Assembly (NCBI GenBank): GCA_017305135.1
Contig: JAFKNA010000028.1
Location: 1-40,853, forward strand
From: Lysobacterales bacterium
GTDB taxonomy: Bacteria; Pseudomonadota; Gammaproteobacteria; Xanthomonadales; Rhodanobacteraceae
Direction of reading: 5' to 3'
DNA length: 40,853 nt
The notes under the pieces were generated by a model. It searched no databases. It was given only the letters and a program-made list of their open reading frames with translations, and was not told the DNA's origin. Below, piece after piece: positions 26,297 through 34,439 of the stretch; the stretch's first letter is position 1; every line of letters starts with the position of its first letter. Both the position numbers and the translations under genes were made by a program.

Positions 26297-27049
26297 TCAA
26301 TCCTTGGCCTTCGACTCCGATCCCGGTCGGGAAAACGAGACCAGTTCCAGCGTGATGGTGTCGCCCTTCTTTTCGGCCTGCTCGATCTTCACCGGCAGCC
26401 ATCCGATCGAAGGCGCGAACCAGCTCTGCGAGACGCGCTTGAGTTCCGCGCCAGGCGCGCGCTCGCGCTGCATGAGCACGGCATCGAAGGCGCCGGCGGG
26501 AACGCGGACCGACTCCTCGCCGACACGGCTGTAGCGCATGTCCTCGACGTGGTCCTTGACCGCGACCTTGTAGTCGAACGCGCGGGCGCCCTGGCTCAGG
26601 TCGGCGGCGATGGCGAGGGTGACGGTCTGTCGGTCGATCAGGCCCGGCACGATGGCGTAGGTGGCCTGCCTGCCGTTCTCCTCCATCCGCACCTGGCCCG
26701 CGGCCCAGTCGAACTCGCCGCGCCGGCTGCGCTTCTTCAGCCCGTCCTGGCGATAGCTGTAGTCGAGGGCCTCGGGTCGGCCGTCGTTCCAGCGCAGGCG
26801 CGTCGTCTCCACCACCTGAATGCCGGCGAGGCGGGCCAGCCCGGCGGTGCCGCGGGTATCACTGACCAGGGTCCAGCTGCCGTCGTCGTTGGCGGTGAGC
26901 GTGAGGGTGGTGCGGCCGGCCTCGCTGCCGTTCCGCAGGGTGGCGTACTCGGCGCTGAAAGGCTGGAGCGGCGCTTCGGCCGCGCGCGCATCGGCGAGTG
27001 CCAGGAGCGCAGCGGCGCCGAAGGTGGCGAGGAGGAGGGCGGGCTTCAT
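26297..27049 (-). CDS. DUF3108 domain exported protein
   Basis: This encodes 250 residues. The start at 27049 gives a signal peptide (KPALLLATFGAAALLALADARA, cleavage about residue 23). DUF3108 marks follow: PFSAEYATLRNGSEAGRTTLTL, SDTRGTAGLARLAGIQVVE, TRLRWNDGRPEALDYSYRQ and, near the C terminus, SQSWFAPSIGWLPVKIEQ and ITLELVSF. Members are periplasmic beta-rich proteins of unknown function, commonly found just after purN in xanthomonads and pseudomonads. Here it is last in the order purM-purN-DUF3108, 70 bases after purN. The link to purine synthesis is positional only. Confidence 0.88.
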   Translation of the reverse strand: MKPALLLATFGAAALLALADARAAEAPLQPFSAEYATLRNGSEAGRTTLTLTANDDGSWTLVSDTRGTAGLARLAGIQVVETTRLRWNDGRPEALDYSYRQDGLKKRSRRGEFDWAAGQVRMEENGRQATYAIVPGLIDRQTVTLAIAADLSQGARAFDYKVAVKDHVEDMRYSRVGEESVRVPAGAFDAVLMQRERAPGAELKRVSQSWFAPSIGWLPVKIEQAEKKGDTITLELVSFSRPGSESKAKD

Positions 27050-27119
27050 TGATCGTTCCGACAAGTCAAGCGCGAGTCTGCCCGGCATGCGCTGAATGGC
27101 GCTTCGCGGCGCGGTCAGG

Positions 27120-27830
27120 TCAGCCGGCGCTGGCGCCGACCAGTCGCTCGCCTTCGAGGCGCAGCGGCGCTGGCAAGGGGACGCCGTCGAGGCAGACGCC
27201 GGCCGCGCCCAGCAGCAGCCGCCGCGCGGCGATCAGCTCGACGCAGGCGACCAGCAGGCGGTGTTCGCGGTGCAGCAGGCGCTCGGCGAGGCTGTCCTCG
27301 GTATCCCCGGGATGCACATGGATCTCCGCCTGGGCGATCAGCGGGCCACCATCAAGTTCGGCGGTGACGAAGTGCATGCTGGCGCCGTGCAGGGTGTCGC
27401 CGGCCGCCAGCGCGCGCCGGTGCGTATGGAGGCCACGGTATTTGGGCAGCAGCGAGGGATGGATGTTGATGATGCGGCCGCTCCACGCCTCCAGCGCCGC
27501 CGCGTCGATCACCCGCATGTAGCCGGCGAGGACGATCAGGTCCGGTGCGTGTGCAGCCACCCGCGAGAACAGCTCGGCATCGAAGCTGGCACGGTCGGGA
27601 TAGGCCTTGGGCGCCAGCGCCAGCGTCGGGATCCCGGCCTCTTCCGCGCGGCGCAGCGCCGGCGCATCGGCCTTGTCGCTGGCCACCAGCACCAGCTCGA
27701 TGGCGAGCCGGCCCTCGCGCCTGGCGTCGAGCAGAGCCTGCAGATTGGAGCCGCGGCCGGAGGCCAGCACGGCGACCTTGAGAGGGGAGGGCTGAGGGCT
27801 GAGGGCTGGGTCTTCGGCCGGCGTGGTCAT
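27120..27830 (-). CDS. purN: Phosphoribosylglycinamide formyltransferase (10-formyl-THF-dependent)
   Basis: This encodes 236 residues versus 212 in E. coli. The excess is partly an N-terminal extension of 17 residues before LKVAVLASGRGSNLQALLDA. That extension (DPALSPQPSPL, residues 7-17) is encoded by GGGCTGA-type low-complexity DNA at 27784-27810, so it is probably acquired. The catalytic region is intact: IINIHPSLLPKYRGLHTH with the active-site His, and HFVTAELDGGPLI with the active-site Asp. It formylates GAR in de novo purine synthesis. It lies downstream of purM across a 257-base repeat-filled gap. Confidence 0.94.
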   Translation of the reverse strand: MTTPAEDPALSPQPSPLKVAVLASGRGSNLQALLDARREGRLAIELVLVASDKADAPALRRAEEAGIPTLALAPKAYPDRASFDAELFSRVAAHAPDLIVLAGYMRVIDAAALEAWSGRIINIHPSLLPKYRGLHTHRRALAAGDTLHGASMHFVTAELDGGPLIAQAEIHVHPGDTEDSLAERLLHREHRLLVACVELIAARRLLLGAAGVCLDGVPLPAPLRLEGERLVGASAG

Positions 27831-27933
27831 GGGCTGCGGGTTCAGTGTCACCTTGCTGGTTGATGGACGCCGGAAGAGTTGCCAGCGATGAAACGCCGCT
27901 TCCGCCCTTGGGAAGCTCTGACCAGGTCTCCTG

Positions 27934-28065
27934 ACGTCATGCGCGCGAAAGCGGGCATCCATTTGAAACAGCAATTTGGATTACTCGCTGCGCTCTCCCC
28001 TCCGGGGCCGCCCTGCGGGCGTTCTGCGGGCTGCGCCCTTGCCCCGCGTTCGCCGGAATGACGAC
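27934..28065. repeat. Family C palindromic element between purM and purN
   Basis: The left arm ACGTCATGCGCGCGAAAGCG (27934 on) continues with GGCATCCA. The right arm at 28042-28065 reads CCCCGCGTTCGCCGGAATGA followed by CGAC. The two resemble the ends of the element at 37215-37302. The interior (about 80 bases) is G/C-rich and non-coding. The rest of 27831-28087 shows no gene. Confidence 0.65.
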
Positions 28066-28087
28066 TTGTTCAGATGTTCCTCGGCGC

Positions 28088-29179
28088 TCAGCCCGAAATC
28101 TTCACCCGCTCGCCGTCGTCCGCGGTCACCACCTCGCCGATGCTCCAGGCGGGGAGATCGCGCGCGGCCAGCTCGGCCAGCATCGCCTCGCGTGCCTCGC
28201 CGGCGACGATCAGCACGTAGCCGATGCCGCAGTTGAAGGTGCGCAGCATCTCGTCGGGAGCAATGTTGCCCTCGCGCTGCAGCCAGTCAAATACCGGAGG
28301 CAGCCGCCAGGCCGAGCGGTCGAGGGCGATGCCGAGCGTCTCCGGCACCACCCGGATGATGTTCTCGCGGATGCCGCCGCCGGTGATGTGGGCCATGCCG
28401 TGGATGGCCGGGATTGGGGATCGGGGATTCGGGATCGCATCACCACCGCTCCGGCCGAGCAGTTCCAGGATGGGTTTCACGTAGATCGTGGTCGGCGCCA
28501 TCAGCGCGTCGGCCAGCGGGGTGCCGCCGAGATCGAGGTCGAAGCCGCGCTCGGCCATGATGCCGGCGCGGGCGAGGATCCGTCGGATCAGCGAATAGCC
28601 GTTCGAGTGCGGGCCGCTGGAGGCGATGCCGATGATGGCGTCGCCGGCCTGGATTGCCGAACCGTCGATGAGGTCGGCTTTTTCCACCGCACCCACGCAG
28701 AAACCGGCGAGGTCGTATTCGCCCGGCGGGTACATGTCCGGCATTTCCGCGGTCTCGCCGCCGATGAGGGCGCAGCCGGCGAGCTCGCAGCCGCGGGCGA
28801 TGCCCCCGACCACGCGCGCGGCGGTGTCGACATCGAGCTTGCCGGTGGCGAAATAGTCGAGGAAGAACAGCGACTCGGCGCCCTGCACCAGCACGTCGTT
28901 GACGCACATGCCGACCAGGTCGATACCGATGGTGTCGTGCCGCCCGAGCTGCTGCGCGAGCTTGAGCTTGGTGCCGACGCCGTCGGTGCCGGACACCAGC
29001 ACCGGCTCGCGGTAGCGTCCGCCGAGCTCGAACAGCGCCCCGAAGCCGCCGAGGCCGGCCATCACCCCGGGCCGGAAGGTCCGCTTCACCAGCGGCTTGA
29101 TGCGCTCGACCAGCGCATTGCCCGCATCGATGTCGACACCGGCATCGCGGTAGCTCAGGGCTTCGTGTTCGGTGGCCAT
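28088..29179 (-). CDS. purM: Phosphoribosylformylglycinamidine cyclo-ligase (AIR synthetase) with an in-frame repeat insertion
   Basis: This encodes 363 residues versus 345 in E. coli. [70 protein letters not shown] and [15 protein letters not shown] are all conserved. Between [11 protein letters not shown] and [14 protein letters not shown] (His260) there is an extra stretch [16 protein letters not shown] (about residues 244-259). It is encoded by a family A repeat at 28408-28438. The ATP-grasp-like active-site motifs around it are complete, so the enzyme is probably functional with a surface loop. The start at 29179 fits the family N terminus. Confidence 0.95.
   Translation of the reverse strand: MATEHEALSYRDAGVDIDAGNALVERIKPLVKRTFRPGVMAGLGGFGALFELGGRYREPVLVSGTDGVGTKLKLAQQLGRHDTIGIDLVGMCVNDVLVQGAESLFFLDYFATGKLDVDTAARVVGGIARGCELAGCALIGGETAEMPDMYPPGEYDLAGFCVGAVEKADLIDGSAIQAGDAIIGIASSGPHSNGYSLIRRILARAGIMAERGFDLDLGGTPLADALMAPTTIYVKPILELLGRSGGDAIPNPRSPIPAIHGMAHITGGGIRENIIRVVPETLGIALDRSAWRLPPVFDWLQREGNIAPDEMLRTFNCGIGYVLIVAGEAREAMLAELAARDLPAWSIGEVVTADDGERVKISG
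28408..28438. repeat. Family A repeat arm inside the purM coding sequence
   Basis: A single arm of GGGATTGGGGATCGGGGATT followed by CGGGATCGC sits in frame in purM and is translated as part of [11 protein letters not shown]. No complementary arm is seen within 200 bases. Confidence 0.88.
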
Positions 29180-29218
29180 GCGGTCAGGTCTGCGGAAGCG
29201 AGCCGTGCATTCTAGCAA

Positions 29219-29371
29219 GTGCTGAGGGTTGGGGGCTGGGGAGCGACCTTGATCGCGCACGGGGTGCGCTCCTGCGGCGAGGGCGATCTTTGTAGGAGCC
29301 CCCTGTGGGCGACCGCCAAGCTACGCCACTGCGAGCGCCCTGCGCCCCAACCCGGCCCCTAGCCCCTGCTT
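29219..29371. repeat. Family D arms and a GTAG REP between purM and the DUF2066 gene
   Basis: GTGCTGAGGGTTGGGGGCTG (from 29219) faces a C-rich counterpart CCCCAACCCGGCCCCTAGCC near 29345-29371. Between them a REP TGTAGGAGCCCCCTGTGGGC starts at 29291, and a related GCTCCTGCGGCG lies near 29269. This divergent gap (29180-29418) must contain the promoters of purM and of the DUF2066 operon; none is clear. Confidence 0.6.
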
Positions 29372-29418
29372 CCTCTTCCCCTCTAAACTCGTGCCCTTGG
29401 CAGAAAAGGATTCCGCGA

Positions 29419-30066
29419 GTGCGAGCTTTCGCCCCGTTGTGCTTCATCTGCATGCTCTTCATGGCCATGCCCGCGCTCGCGCCGGCGGCGCCGTCCACCT
29501 ACACCGGCGAGGCGCCGGTCACCTCGCAGTCCGACGACGAGCGCGCCGGCGCGCTCCGCACGGCGCTGGCCAACGTGGTGATCCAGCAGACCGGCGATCC
29601 GGGCATCCTCGCCCGCAGCGAGGTCGCGAGCGCCGTGGCGCAGGCGGAGCGCTATGTCGTGCAGTATCAGTACCGCGGCAATCCGCCGGGCGCCGAGGCC
29701 CCGCTGACGCTGGTCGCGAGCTTCGACAGCGCGGCGGTCGATGCCATGCTCGGACGGCTGGGCGTGGGCGCCGAAAGTGTCGCCCCCGGTGCGCTCGATA
29801 CGCCCAGCGAGGCCACGCTGTGGATCGGCGACATCCGTAACGCCGACGATTTCCTGCGGGTGATGGCCTACCTCGAGCGCAGCAACTTCGTGCGCGGCGT
29901 GGAGCCGCTGCAGGCCGCGGGCGATGGCATGCTGGTCAGGCTGGCACTGGCGACGGGGCTTGCGCGGTTCGGCGATGCGCTCGCGCTGGAGCGCGTCCTG
30001 CAGCCTGCCACGGCGACAGCCGCGCCGGCCGACGCGGCGGACGCGGTGTTTTCCCTGGCGCATTGA
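29419..30066 (+). CDS. DUF2066 domain exported protein
   Basis: This encodes 215 residues from GTG 29419, which follows AAGGA eight bases upstream. It has a signal peptide (RAFAPLCFICMLFMAMPALAPA, cleavage before AAPS or PS). The DUF2066 core reads YTGEAPVTSQSDDERAGALR, LANVVIQQTGDPGI, VAQAERYVVQYQYRG, then LTLVASFDSAAVDAMLGRLG. Function is unknown. It opens a plus-strand series with the CDP-alcohol phosphatidyltransferase (12 bases away), a PerM-type transporter and hda, an arrangement that recurs in Xanthomonadales. A role at the envelope is suggested by export and neighbours. Confidence 0.85.
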   Translation: MRAFAPLCFICMLFMAMPALAPAAPSTYTGEAPVTSQSDDERAGALRTALANVVIQQTGDPGILARSEVASAVAQAERYVVQYQYRGNPPGAEAPLTLVASFDSAAVDAMLGRLGVGAESVAPGALDTPSEATLWIGDIRNADDFLRVMAYLERSNFVRGVEPLQAAGDGMLVRLALATGLARFGDALALERVLQPATATAAPADAADAVFSLAH

Positions 30067-30078
30067 CGGCGGGCGCGG

Positions 30079-30648
30079 ATGGTGCGCCACCTGCCCAACC
30101 TGATCACGGCATTGCGCATCGTGCTGGTGATCCCGTTGTGCTGGCTGATCGACGAGGGGCGCTACCCGGCGGCGCTCGGCCTGGTCGCGGTGGCGGGCGC
30201 GAGTGACGGCGTGGATGGCTTCCTGGCGCGGCGCTACGGCTGGCAGAGCTGGATCGGCGGCATCCTCGATCCGCTCGCCGACAAGCTGATGCTGACCGTC
30301 GCCTTCGTCTGCCTGGCGCTCTCCGGCCAGTTGCCGGTGTGGCTCGCCCTGATCGTGGTGGGACGGGACCTGGTCATCGTCTGCGGCGCTTTCGCGTACC
30401 ATTTCCTGATCGGGCCGTTCGAGGCGGCGCCGAGCCGCCTTTCCAAGGCGACCACGGCCATCCAGATCGCCTTCGTGCTGGCCACCCTGCTGCGCTCTTC
30501 CGCGTGGCTGGCGATTCCGGGGTGGCTGTGGCTGGTTCTCGCCCTGGCCACCGCGGCGATCACGCTGGCCAGCGGATTCCATTACGTCATGGTCTGGACC
30601 GCGCGTGCGCGCCACGCGCGGCGCGGGCCGGGGGAGAGACTGCAATGA
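30079..30648 (+). CDS. CDP-alcohol phosphatidyltransferase family protein
   Basis: This encodes 189 residues with about five membrane helices. The catalytic signature D-G-x2-A-R-x8-G-x3-D-x3-D is complete: DGFLARRYGWQSWIGG, then ILDPLADK. The enzyme links an alcohol to a CDP-diacylglycerol-derived phosphatidyl group. Overall pattern (HLPNLITALRIVLVIPLCWL at the N terminus) is closest to PgsA-type phosphatidylglycerophosphate synthases or the related cardiolipin synthases of actinobacterial type. Which alcohol is used cannot be told. The stop overlaps the next start as ATGA. Confidence 0.9.
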   Translation: MVRHLPNLITALRIVLVIPLCWLIDEGRYPAALGLVAVAGASDGVDGFLARRYGWQSWIGGILDPLADKLMLTVAFVCLALSGQLPVWLALIVVGRDLVIVCGAFAYHFLIGPFEAAPSRLSKATTAIQIAFVLATLLRSSAWLAIPGWLWLVLALATAAITLASGFHYVMVWTARARHARRGPGERLQ

Positions 30649-31832
30649 GCGACCCGAGGAGGGATGGCCGGCTCGACATCCGCTGGCGCTGGCTGATCCT
30701 GCTGCTGCTGCTCGGCGCGGTGGTGTATGCGCTGTCGCCGGTGCTGATGCCGTTCGTGATCGCGGCGCTGTTCGCCTACCTCACCGATCCGGTGGTCGAC
30801 CGGATGGAACGCTGGATGGGGCGCACGCTCGCGGTGAGCCTTGTGTTCCTGGTCGTCACCATCATCGTGATCGGCATCCTGCTGGTGCTGATCCCATACA
30901 TCGAGCGCCAGATCAGCAACTTCCTGGTGCAGCTGCCGACCTGGATCGACTGGTTCCAGACGCGTGCGCGGCCCTGGCTGGAACTGCGCTTCGGCATCTC
31001 GCCGGACGCGCTCGACACCCAGCGCCTGGTCGCCGCGCTGCAGGCGAACTGGAAGCAGGCCGGCGGCATTGCCGCTGCCGCGCTGGCCGGGGTGTCGAAG
31101 TCGGGCATGGCGGTGGTCGGGTGGGTGCTCAACCTGGTGCTGATCCCGGTGGTGGCGTTCTATCTCCTGCGCGACTGGGATCTGATGGTCGGGCACATCC
31201 GCGCGATGGTCCCGCGCCCGGTGGAGCCGACGGTGTCGCGGCTCGCGCACGAGTCGGACGTGGTCCTGGGGGCCTTCCTGCGTGGCCAATTGAGCGTCAT
31301 GGTCGTGCTCGGCGTCTACTACGGCGCCGGCCTTTGGCTGGTCGGACTGAGCGTCGGTCCCCTGATCGGCATGGTCGCCGGGCTGATCAGTTTCGTGCCT
31401 TATCTGGGTGCCATCACCGGCGTCGTGATGGGACTCGTCGCCGCCTTGATGCAGTATCAGGATTGGACCCACGTGCTGCTGGTGGCGGGCGTGTTCGCCG
31501 TCGGCCAATTGCTGGAAGGCTACGTGCTGGTGCCACGCATGGTCGGCGACAAGATCGGGCTGCACCCGGTGGCGGTGATCTTCGCGGTATTGGCCGGCGG
31601 CGAGCTGTTCGGCTTCCTCGGCGTGCTGTTGGCGCTGCCGGTGGCCTCGGTGGCGATGGTGCTGTTGCGTTACGGATACCAGCGCTATACCAGCAGCGAG
31701 CTCTACGTCGCGTCTGCCGAAGCGCCGGCACCGGCCATTGTCGTGGCCGGCAGCCCGGCCGTTCAGCAGACAGCGGACCTGCCCGGCGGCACGCCGCCCG
31801 CGGGTGGCGGCGATCCACACGGAACGGCATGA
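30645..31832 (+). CDS. AI-2E/PerM-family transporter
   Basis: This encodes 395 residues with about eight membrane helices. A GGGGGAGAG ribosome binding site precedes ATG 30645, which overlaps the previous stop. Family marks include LLLLLLGAVVYALSPVLMPF, FVIAALFAYLTDPVVDRMER, LVLIPYIERQISNFL and, toward the C terminus, VVAFYLLRDWDLM, LGVYYGAGLWLVG, GLISFVPYLGAITG, GQLLEGYVLVPRMVGDKIGLHP and FGFLGVLLALPVASV. The family includes TqsA and sodium-coupled exporters; most members have unproven substrates. The Ala/Pro-rich C-terminal tail (from about residue 350) is non-conserved. Confidence 0.9.
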   Translation: MSDPRRDGRLDIRWRWLILLLLLGAVVYALSPVLMPFVIAALFAYLTDPVVDRMERWMGRTLAVSLVFLVVTIIVIGILLVLIPYIERQISNFLVQLPTWIDWFQTRARPWLELRFGISPDALDTQRLVAALQANWKQAGGIAAAALAGVSKSGMAVVGWVLNLVLIPVVAFYLLRDWDLMVGHIRAMVPRPVEPTVSRLAHESDVVLGAFLRGQLSVMVVLGVYYGAGLWLVGLSVGPLIGMVAGLISFVPYLGAITGVVMGLVAALMQYQDWTHVLLVAGVFAVGQLLEGYVLVPRMVGDKIGLHPVAVIFAVLAGGELFGFLGVLLALPVASVAMVLLRYGYQRYTSSELYVASAEAPAPAIVVAGSPAVQQTADLPGGTPPAGGGDPHGTA

Positions 31833-32524
31833 GCGGACAGTTGCCGCTGGCCCTGCGCTGGCCCGCGCACCAGCGCTTCGCGACGTTCACCGCGGGCGCC
31901 AACGGCGTCCCGATCGAACTGGTGCGCGACGCCGCGACCTCCACGGGCGCGTCGCTCTACCTTTCGGGCGCGCATGGCAGCGGACGCACCCATCTCCTGA
32001 TCGCCGCCTGCGCCGAGGCCGGGGAGCAAGGCCGGCGCGCGCAATACCTTCCGTTGCGCAGGCACGGCGCCGGCCTGATCCGCGGCTTTGGCGGCAGCGA
32101 CCTCATCGCCATCGACGATGTGGATGCGATTGCCGGCGACGCAGCCGCCGAGCACGCCCTGTTCGATCTCTACAACCGCTGCCGTGCGGAAGCGGTCGGC
32201 CTGCTGTTCGCCGCCGGCCAGCCGCCGGCGCAGGTCGGCTTCGGGCTGCCGGACCTGGTGTCGCGCCTCGGTGCCTCCACGCAGGCGGTGCTGAAGCCGC
32301 TGGACGAGGCTGCCCGCCGGGAGCTCGTCGTCGAGCGCGCGCGCGTGCGCGGCATCGAGCTGGACGATGCGGTGACGGACTGGCTGTTCGCCCACGGCCG
32401 GCGCGACCTCGGCTCGCTGCTGGCGGTGCTCGACCGCATCGACCGCGCCTCCCTCGCCGCCCGCCGCCGCGTAACCGTGCCGTTCCTGCGCGGGATCATG
32501 CAGGCGGACGACATGGCATCGTGA
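31829..32524 (+). CDS. hda: DnaA regulatory inactivator Hda
   Basis: This encodes 231 residues of AAA+ type. The N terminus MSGQLPLALRW holds the QLPLAL motif that binds the beta sliding clamp. SLYLSGAHGSGRTHLLIAAC is Walker A, DLIAIDDVDAIAG is Walker B, and SRLGASTQAVLKPLDEAARREL includes sensor regions. Clamp-loaded Hda stimulates ATP hydrolysis by DnaA, limiting re-initiation. The start overlaps the stop of the transporter gene as ATGA. It converges with murU, 21 bases between stop codons, with a REP palindrome at the junction. Confidence 0.93.
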   Translation: MSGQLPLALRWPAHQRFATFTAGANGVPIELVRDAATSTGASLYLSGAHGSGRTHLLIAACAEAGEQGRRAQYLPLRRHGAGLIRGFGGSDLIAIDDVDAIAGDAAAEHALFDLYNRCRAEAVGLLFAAGQPPAQVGFGLPDLVSRLGASTQAVLKPLDEAARRELVVERARVRGIELDDAVTDWLFAHGRRDLGSLLAVLDRIDRASLAARRRVTVPFLRGIMQADDMAS

Positions 32525-32535
32525 CATCGCCGCGT

Positions 32536-32561
32536 CGGAGCGGCTTCAGCCGCGATGCTCC
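32536..32561. repeat. REP palindrome at the hda/murU junction, overlapping the murU 3' end
   Basis: GCGGCT-tc-AGCCGC (32540-32553) is a perfect hairpin inside CGGAGCGGCTTCAGCCGCGA. It covers the convergent gap and supplies the murU stop codon and the preceding Gly and Arg codons. Confidence 0.8.
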
Positions 32562-33247
32562 TGGCCGGAAGCGTGTGCCGTCAGCATCCGGTCGAGTTCG
32601 GCGAGCTGCCCCGGCGTACCGATGTTGCGCCAGCAGCCGTCGTGACGCTCGCCGCTCAGAAGCCGCTCGCGCATCGCGCGCCGGTACATCGGCAGCAGCT
32701 TGAAGCGCGTGGCCGCTTCGCCAGCGACGATCTCCGGGTGATAGACGCCGATGTTGCCGAAGGTGAGGCGCTCGCCGGCACCATCCTCGTTGAGGCGGCG
32801 CCCGTCCAACCAGAAGTCGCCCTGCGGGTGGAACTCCGGGTTCGGCACCATCACCAGATGGGCAATGCCGTCCGGTTCCGCCGGCAGGCGCGCGTAGTCG
32901 TAGTCGCTGACGATGTCGGCACTCACCACGATGAAGGGCGCCGCGCCGAGCAGGGGCAAGGCATGTTTGATGCCGCCGCCGGTCTCGAGCGGTTCCGGGC
33001 CTTCGTCGCTGTAGCGGATGCGCACGCCCCAGCGCGCGCCATCGCCGAGCGCCGCCGGGAACTGCGCGGCAAGATGCGAGATGTTGATGATCACCTCCTG
33101 CACGCCCGCAATGGCGAGCTTTTCCAGGTGATGCTCGATCAGCATCCTTCCGCCGGCACGGAGCAGGGGTTTGGGCGTGGTATCGCTCAGCGGCCGCATG
33201 CGTTCCCCGCGCCCGGCCGCCAGGATCAGCGCCCGGCGCGGGCTCAT
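32546..33247 (-). CDS. murU: N-acetylmuramate alpha-1-phosphate uridylyltransferase
   Basis: This encodes 233 residues. It makes UDP-MurNAc from MurNAc 1-phosphate in the MurA-bypass peptidoglycan recycling route. The nucleotidyltransferase signature is ALILAAGRGERMRPLSDTTP followed by KPLL; IRYSDEGPEPLETGGGIKHA, FIVVSADIVSDYDYARLP and LTFGNIGVYHP follow. ATG 33247 overlaps the amgK stop as ATGA, so the two are coupled. The C terminus (QEHRG) is written by a REP palindrome. Confidence 0.93.
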   Translation of the reverse strand: MSPRRALILAAGRGERMRPLSDTTPKPLLRAGGRMLIEHHLEKLAIAGVQEVIINISHLAAQFPAALGDGARWGVRIRYSDEGPEPLETGGGIKHALPLLGAAPFIVVSADIVSDYDYARLPAEPDGIAHLVMVPNPEFHPQGDFWLDGRRLNEDGAGERLTFGNIGVYHPEIVAGEAATRFKLLPMYRRAMRERLLSGERHDGCWRNIGTPGQLAELDRMLTAHASGQEHRG

Positions 33248-34302
33248 GCGGGAAGTTCCCGGCGTGCCTCGGCCAGGTCGCGCCCGGCCCGCGCGCGCTC
33301 CAGCAATTCCGCGAGTGCGGCGAGTTCCGGATAGCGGTTGGCCACGTCGAGTGCATACCGCCACACCATCGGCAGGTCGCCGAGGTATTGCGCCTTGGCG
33401 TCGCGGTACCAGAGCCGGCAGAAGATGCCGAGCACCTTGAGGTGTCGCTGCAGGCCCATGAGGTCGAACCAGCGCCGGAAGCGGTCCAGGCCCACCTCCG
33501 CGTTCATGAGACCCGCGGCCGATAGGCGCTGGTGGTGCTCCGCCATCCAGGCCTCCACGCGTTCCGCGGGCCATTCGATGTAGCAGTCACGCAGCAGCGA
33601 CACCAGGTCGTAGGTGATCGGCCCGTCGACCGCGTCCTGGAAATCGATGATCCCCGGATTCTCCAGCACCTGCTTTTCCGATTCCCGATTCCCGATTCCC
33701 GATTCCCGGACCACGAGCAGATTGCGGCTGTGGTAATCCCGATGCACGAAGGCGCGCGGTTGTTCCAGCGCGGCCTGGATCAAGACGGTGAAGGCGGCCT
33801 CGATCACGTCCCACTCCTCGCAGGACGGCGTGAAGCCGAGATGGCGCTGCAGGAACCACTCCGGCATCAACTCCAGTTCATCGACCAGGCGCCGGCGGTC
33901 GTACGGCGGCAAGCCGCTGGTATCGACGCGCTCCTGCATGCGCAGGAGCGCCGCGAGCGCATCGCCATACAAGCCGTCCACGTTCCCGTCGGAGAGCTCG
34001 GGAAGGAAGGTGCGCACGCCGAGGTCCTCCATCAGCACGAAGCCGTTGCGCCGGTCGGCGGCCAGCACCGCCGGGGCATGCAGGCCCGCCGCCCGCAGGC
34101 GCGAGCCGATGTCCAGCCACGGATCGATGTCTTCCCGGTCCGGTGGCGCATCCATGATCACCAGCGGCGGCTGGCCTTCCATCGCCACGCGCCAGTAGCT
34201 GCGGAAGCTGGCGTCGGAGGATGCCGGTTGGATGGAGGACACGGATGCCGGGCAATGATCCTCGGCGAAGCGGGTCAGGAGTTGCCGGCGGGCGGGTGGC
34301 AT
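33244..34302 (-). CDS. amgK: N-acetylmuramate/N-acetylglucosamine anomeric kinase with an internal heptamer repeat
   Basis: This encodes 352 residues from ATG 34302 (a GTG at 34317 is an alternative). It is an aminoglycoside-phosphotransferase-like kinase that phosphorylates recycled amino sugars at C1. ASSDASFRSYWRV, DAPPDREDIDPWLDI, VLMEDLGVRTFLPEL and the catalytic loop HRDYHSRN (187-194) are conserved. The metal-binding DFQDAVDGPITYDLVSLLRD starts at Asp220. Between the two lies an added stretch RESGIGNRES, encoded by four GATTCCC heptamers (33680-33707). The frame is kept. It is coupled to murU. Confidence 0.93.
   Translation of the reverse strand: MPPARRQLLTRFAEDHCPASVSSIQPASSDASFRSYWRVAMEGQPPLVIMDAPPDREDIDPWLDIGSRLRAAGLHAPAVLAADRRNGFVLMEDLGVRTFLPELSDGNVDGLYGDALAALLRMQERVDTSGLPPYDRRRLVDELELMPEWFLQRHLGFTPSCEEWDVIEAAFTVLIQAALEQPRAFVHRDYHSRNLLVVRESGIGNRESEKQVLENPGIIDFQDAVDGPITYDLVSLLRDCYIEWPAERVEAWMAEHHQRLSAAGLMNAEVGLDRFRRWFDLMGLQRHLKVLGIFCRLWYRDAKAQYLGDLPMVWRYALDVANRYPELAALAELLERARAGRDLAEARRELPA
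33678..33709. repeat. Four tandem GATTCCC heptamers within amgK
   Basis: GATTCCC is repeated four times without interruption at 33680-33707 (GGGAATC on the coding strand), flanked by CC and GG. It belongs to family A but is the most regular copy. The unit length of seven is not a multiple of three. Confidence 0.93.
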
Positions 34303-34370
34303 CGGGCGGAGTTCCACGAAAACCGGAAGTGTACCCTGCAGCCGGCTACCTCCTTCGCGCGTCCCTGTCG

Positions 34371-34398
34371 TTGACTTTGCACATCAAAGTGTTAGATT
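34371..34398 (+). promoter_or_regulatory. Sigma-70 promoter for the orphan exported protein
   Basis: TTGACT (34371-34376) and TAGATT (34393-34398) are separated by 16 bases in a patch that is clearly richer in A/T than the surroundings. It is 41 bases upstream of the start codon at 34440, leaving room for a short leader with GGGAGG. Confidence 0.7.
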
Positions 34399-34439
34399 TC
34401 ATACGAGGGATTTCGTTGGTTAACGTGGGAGGCATGCTC

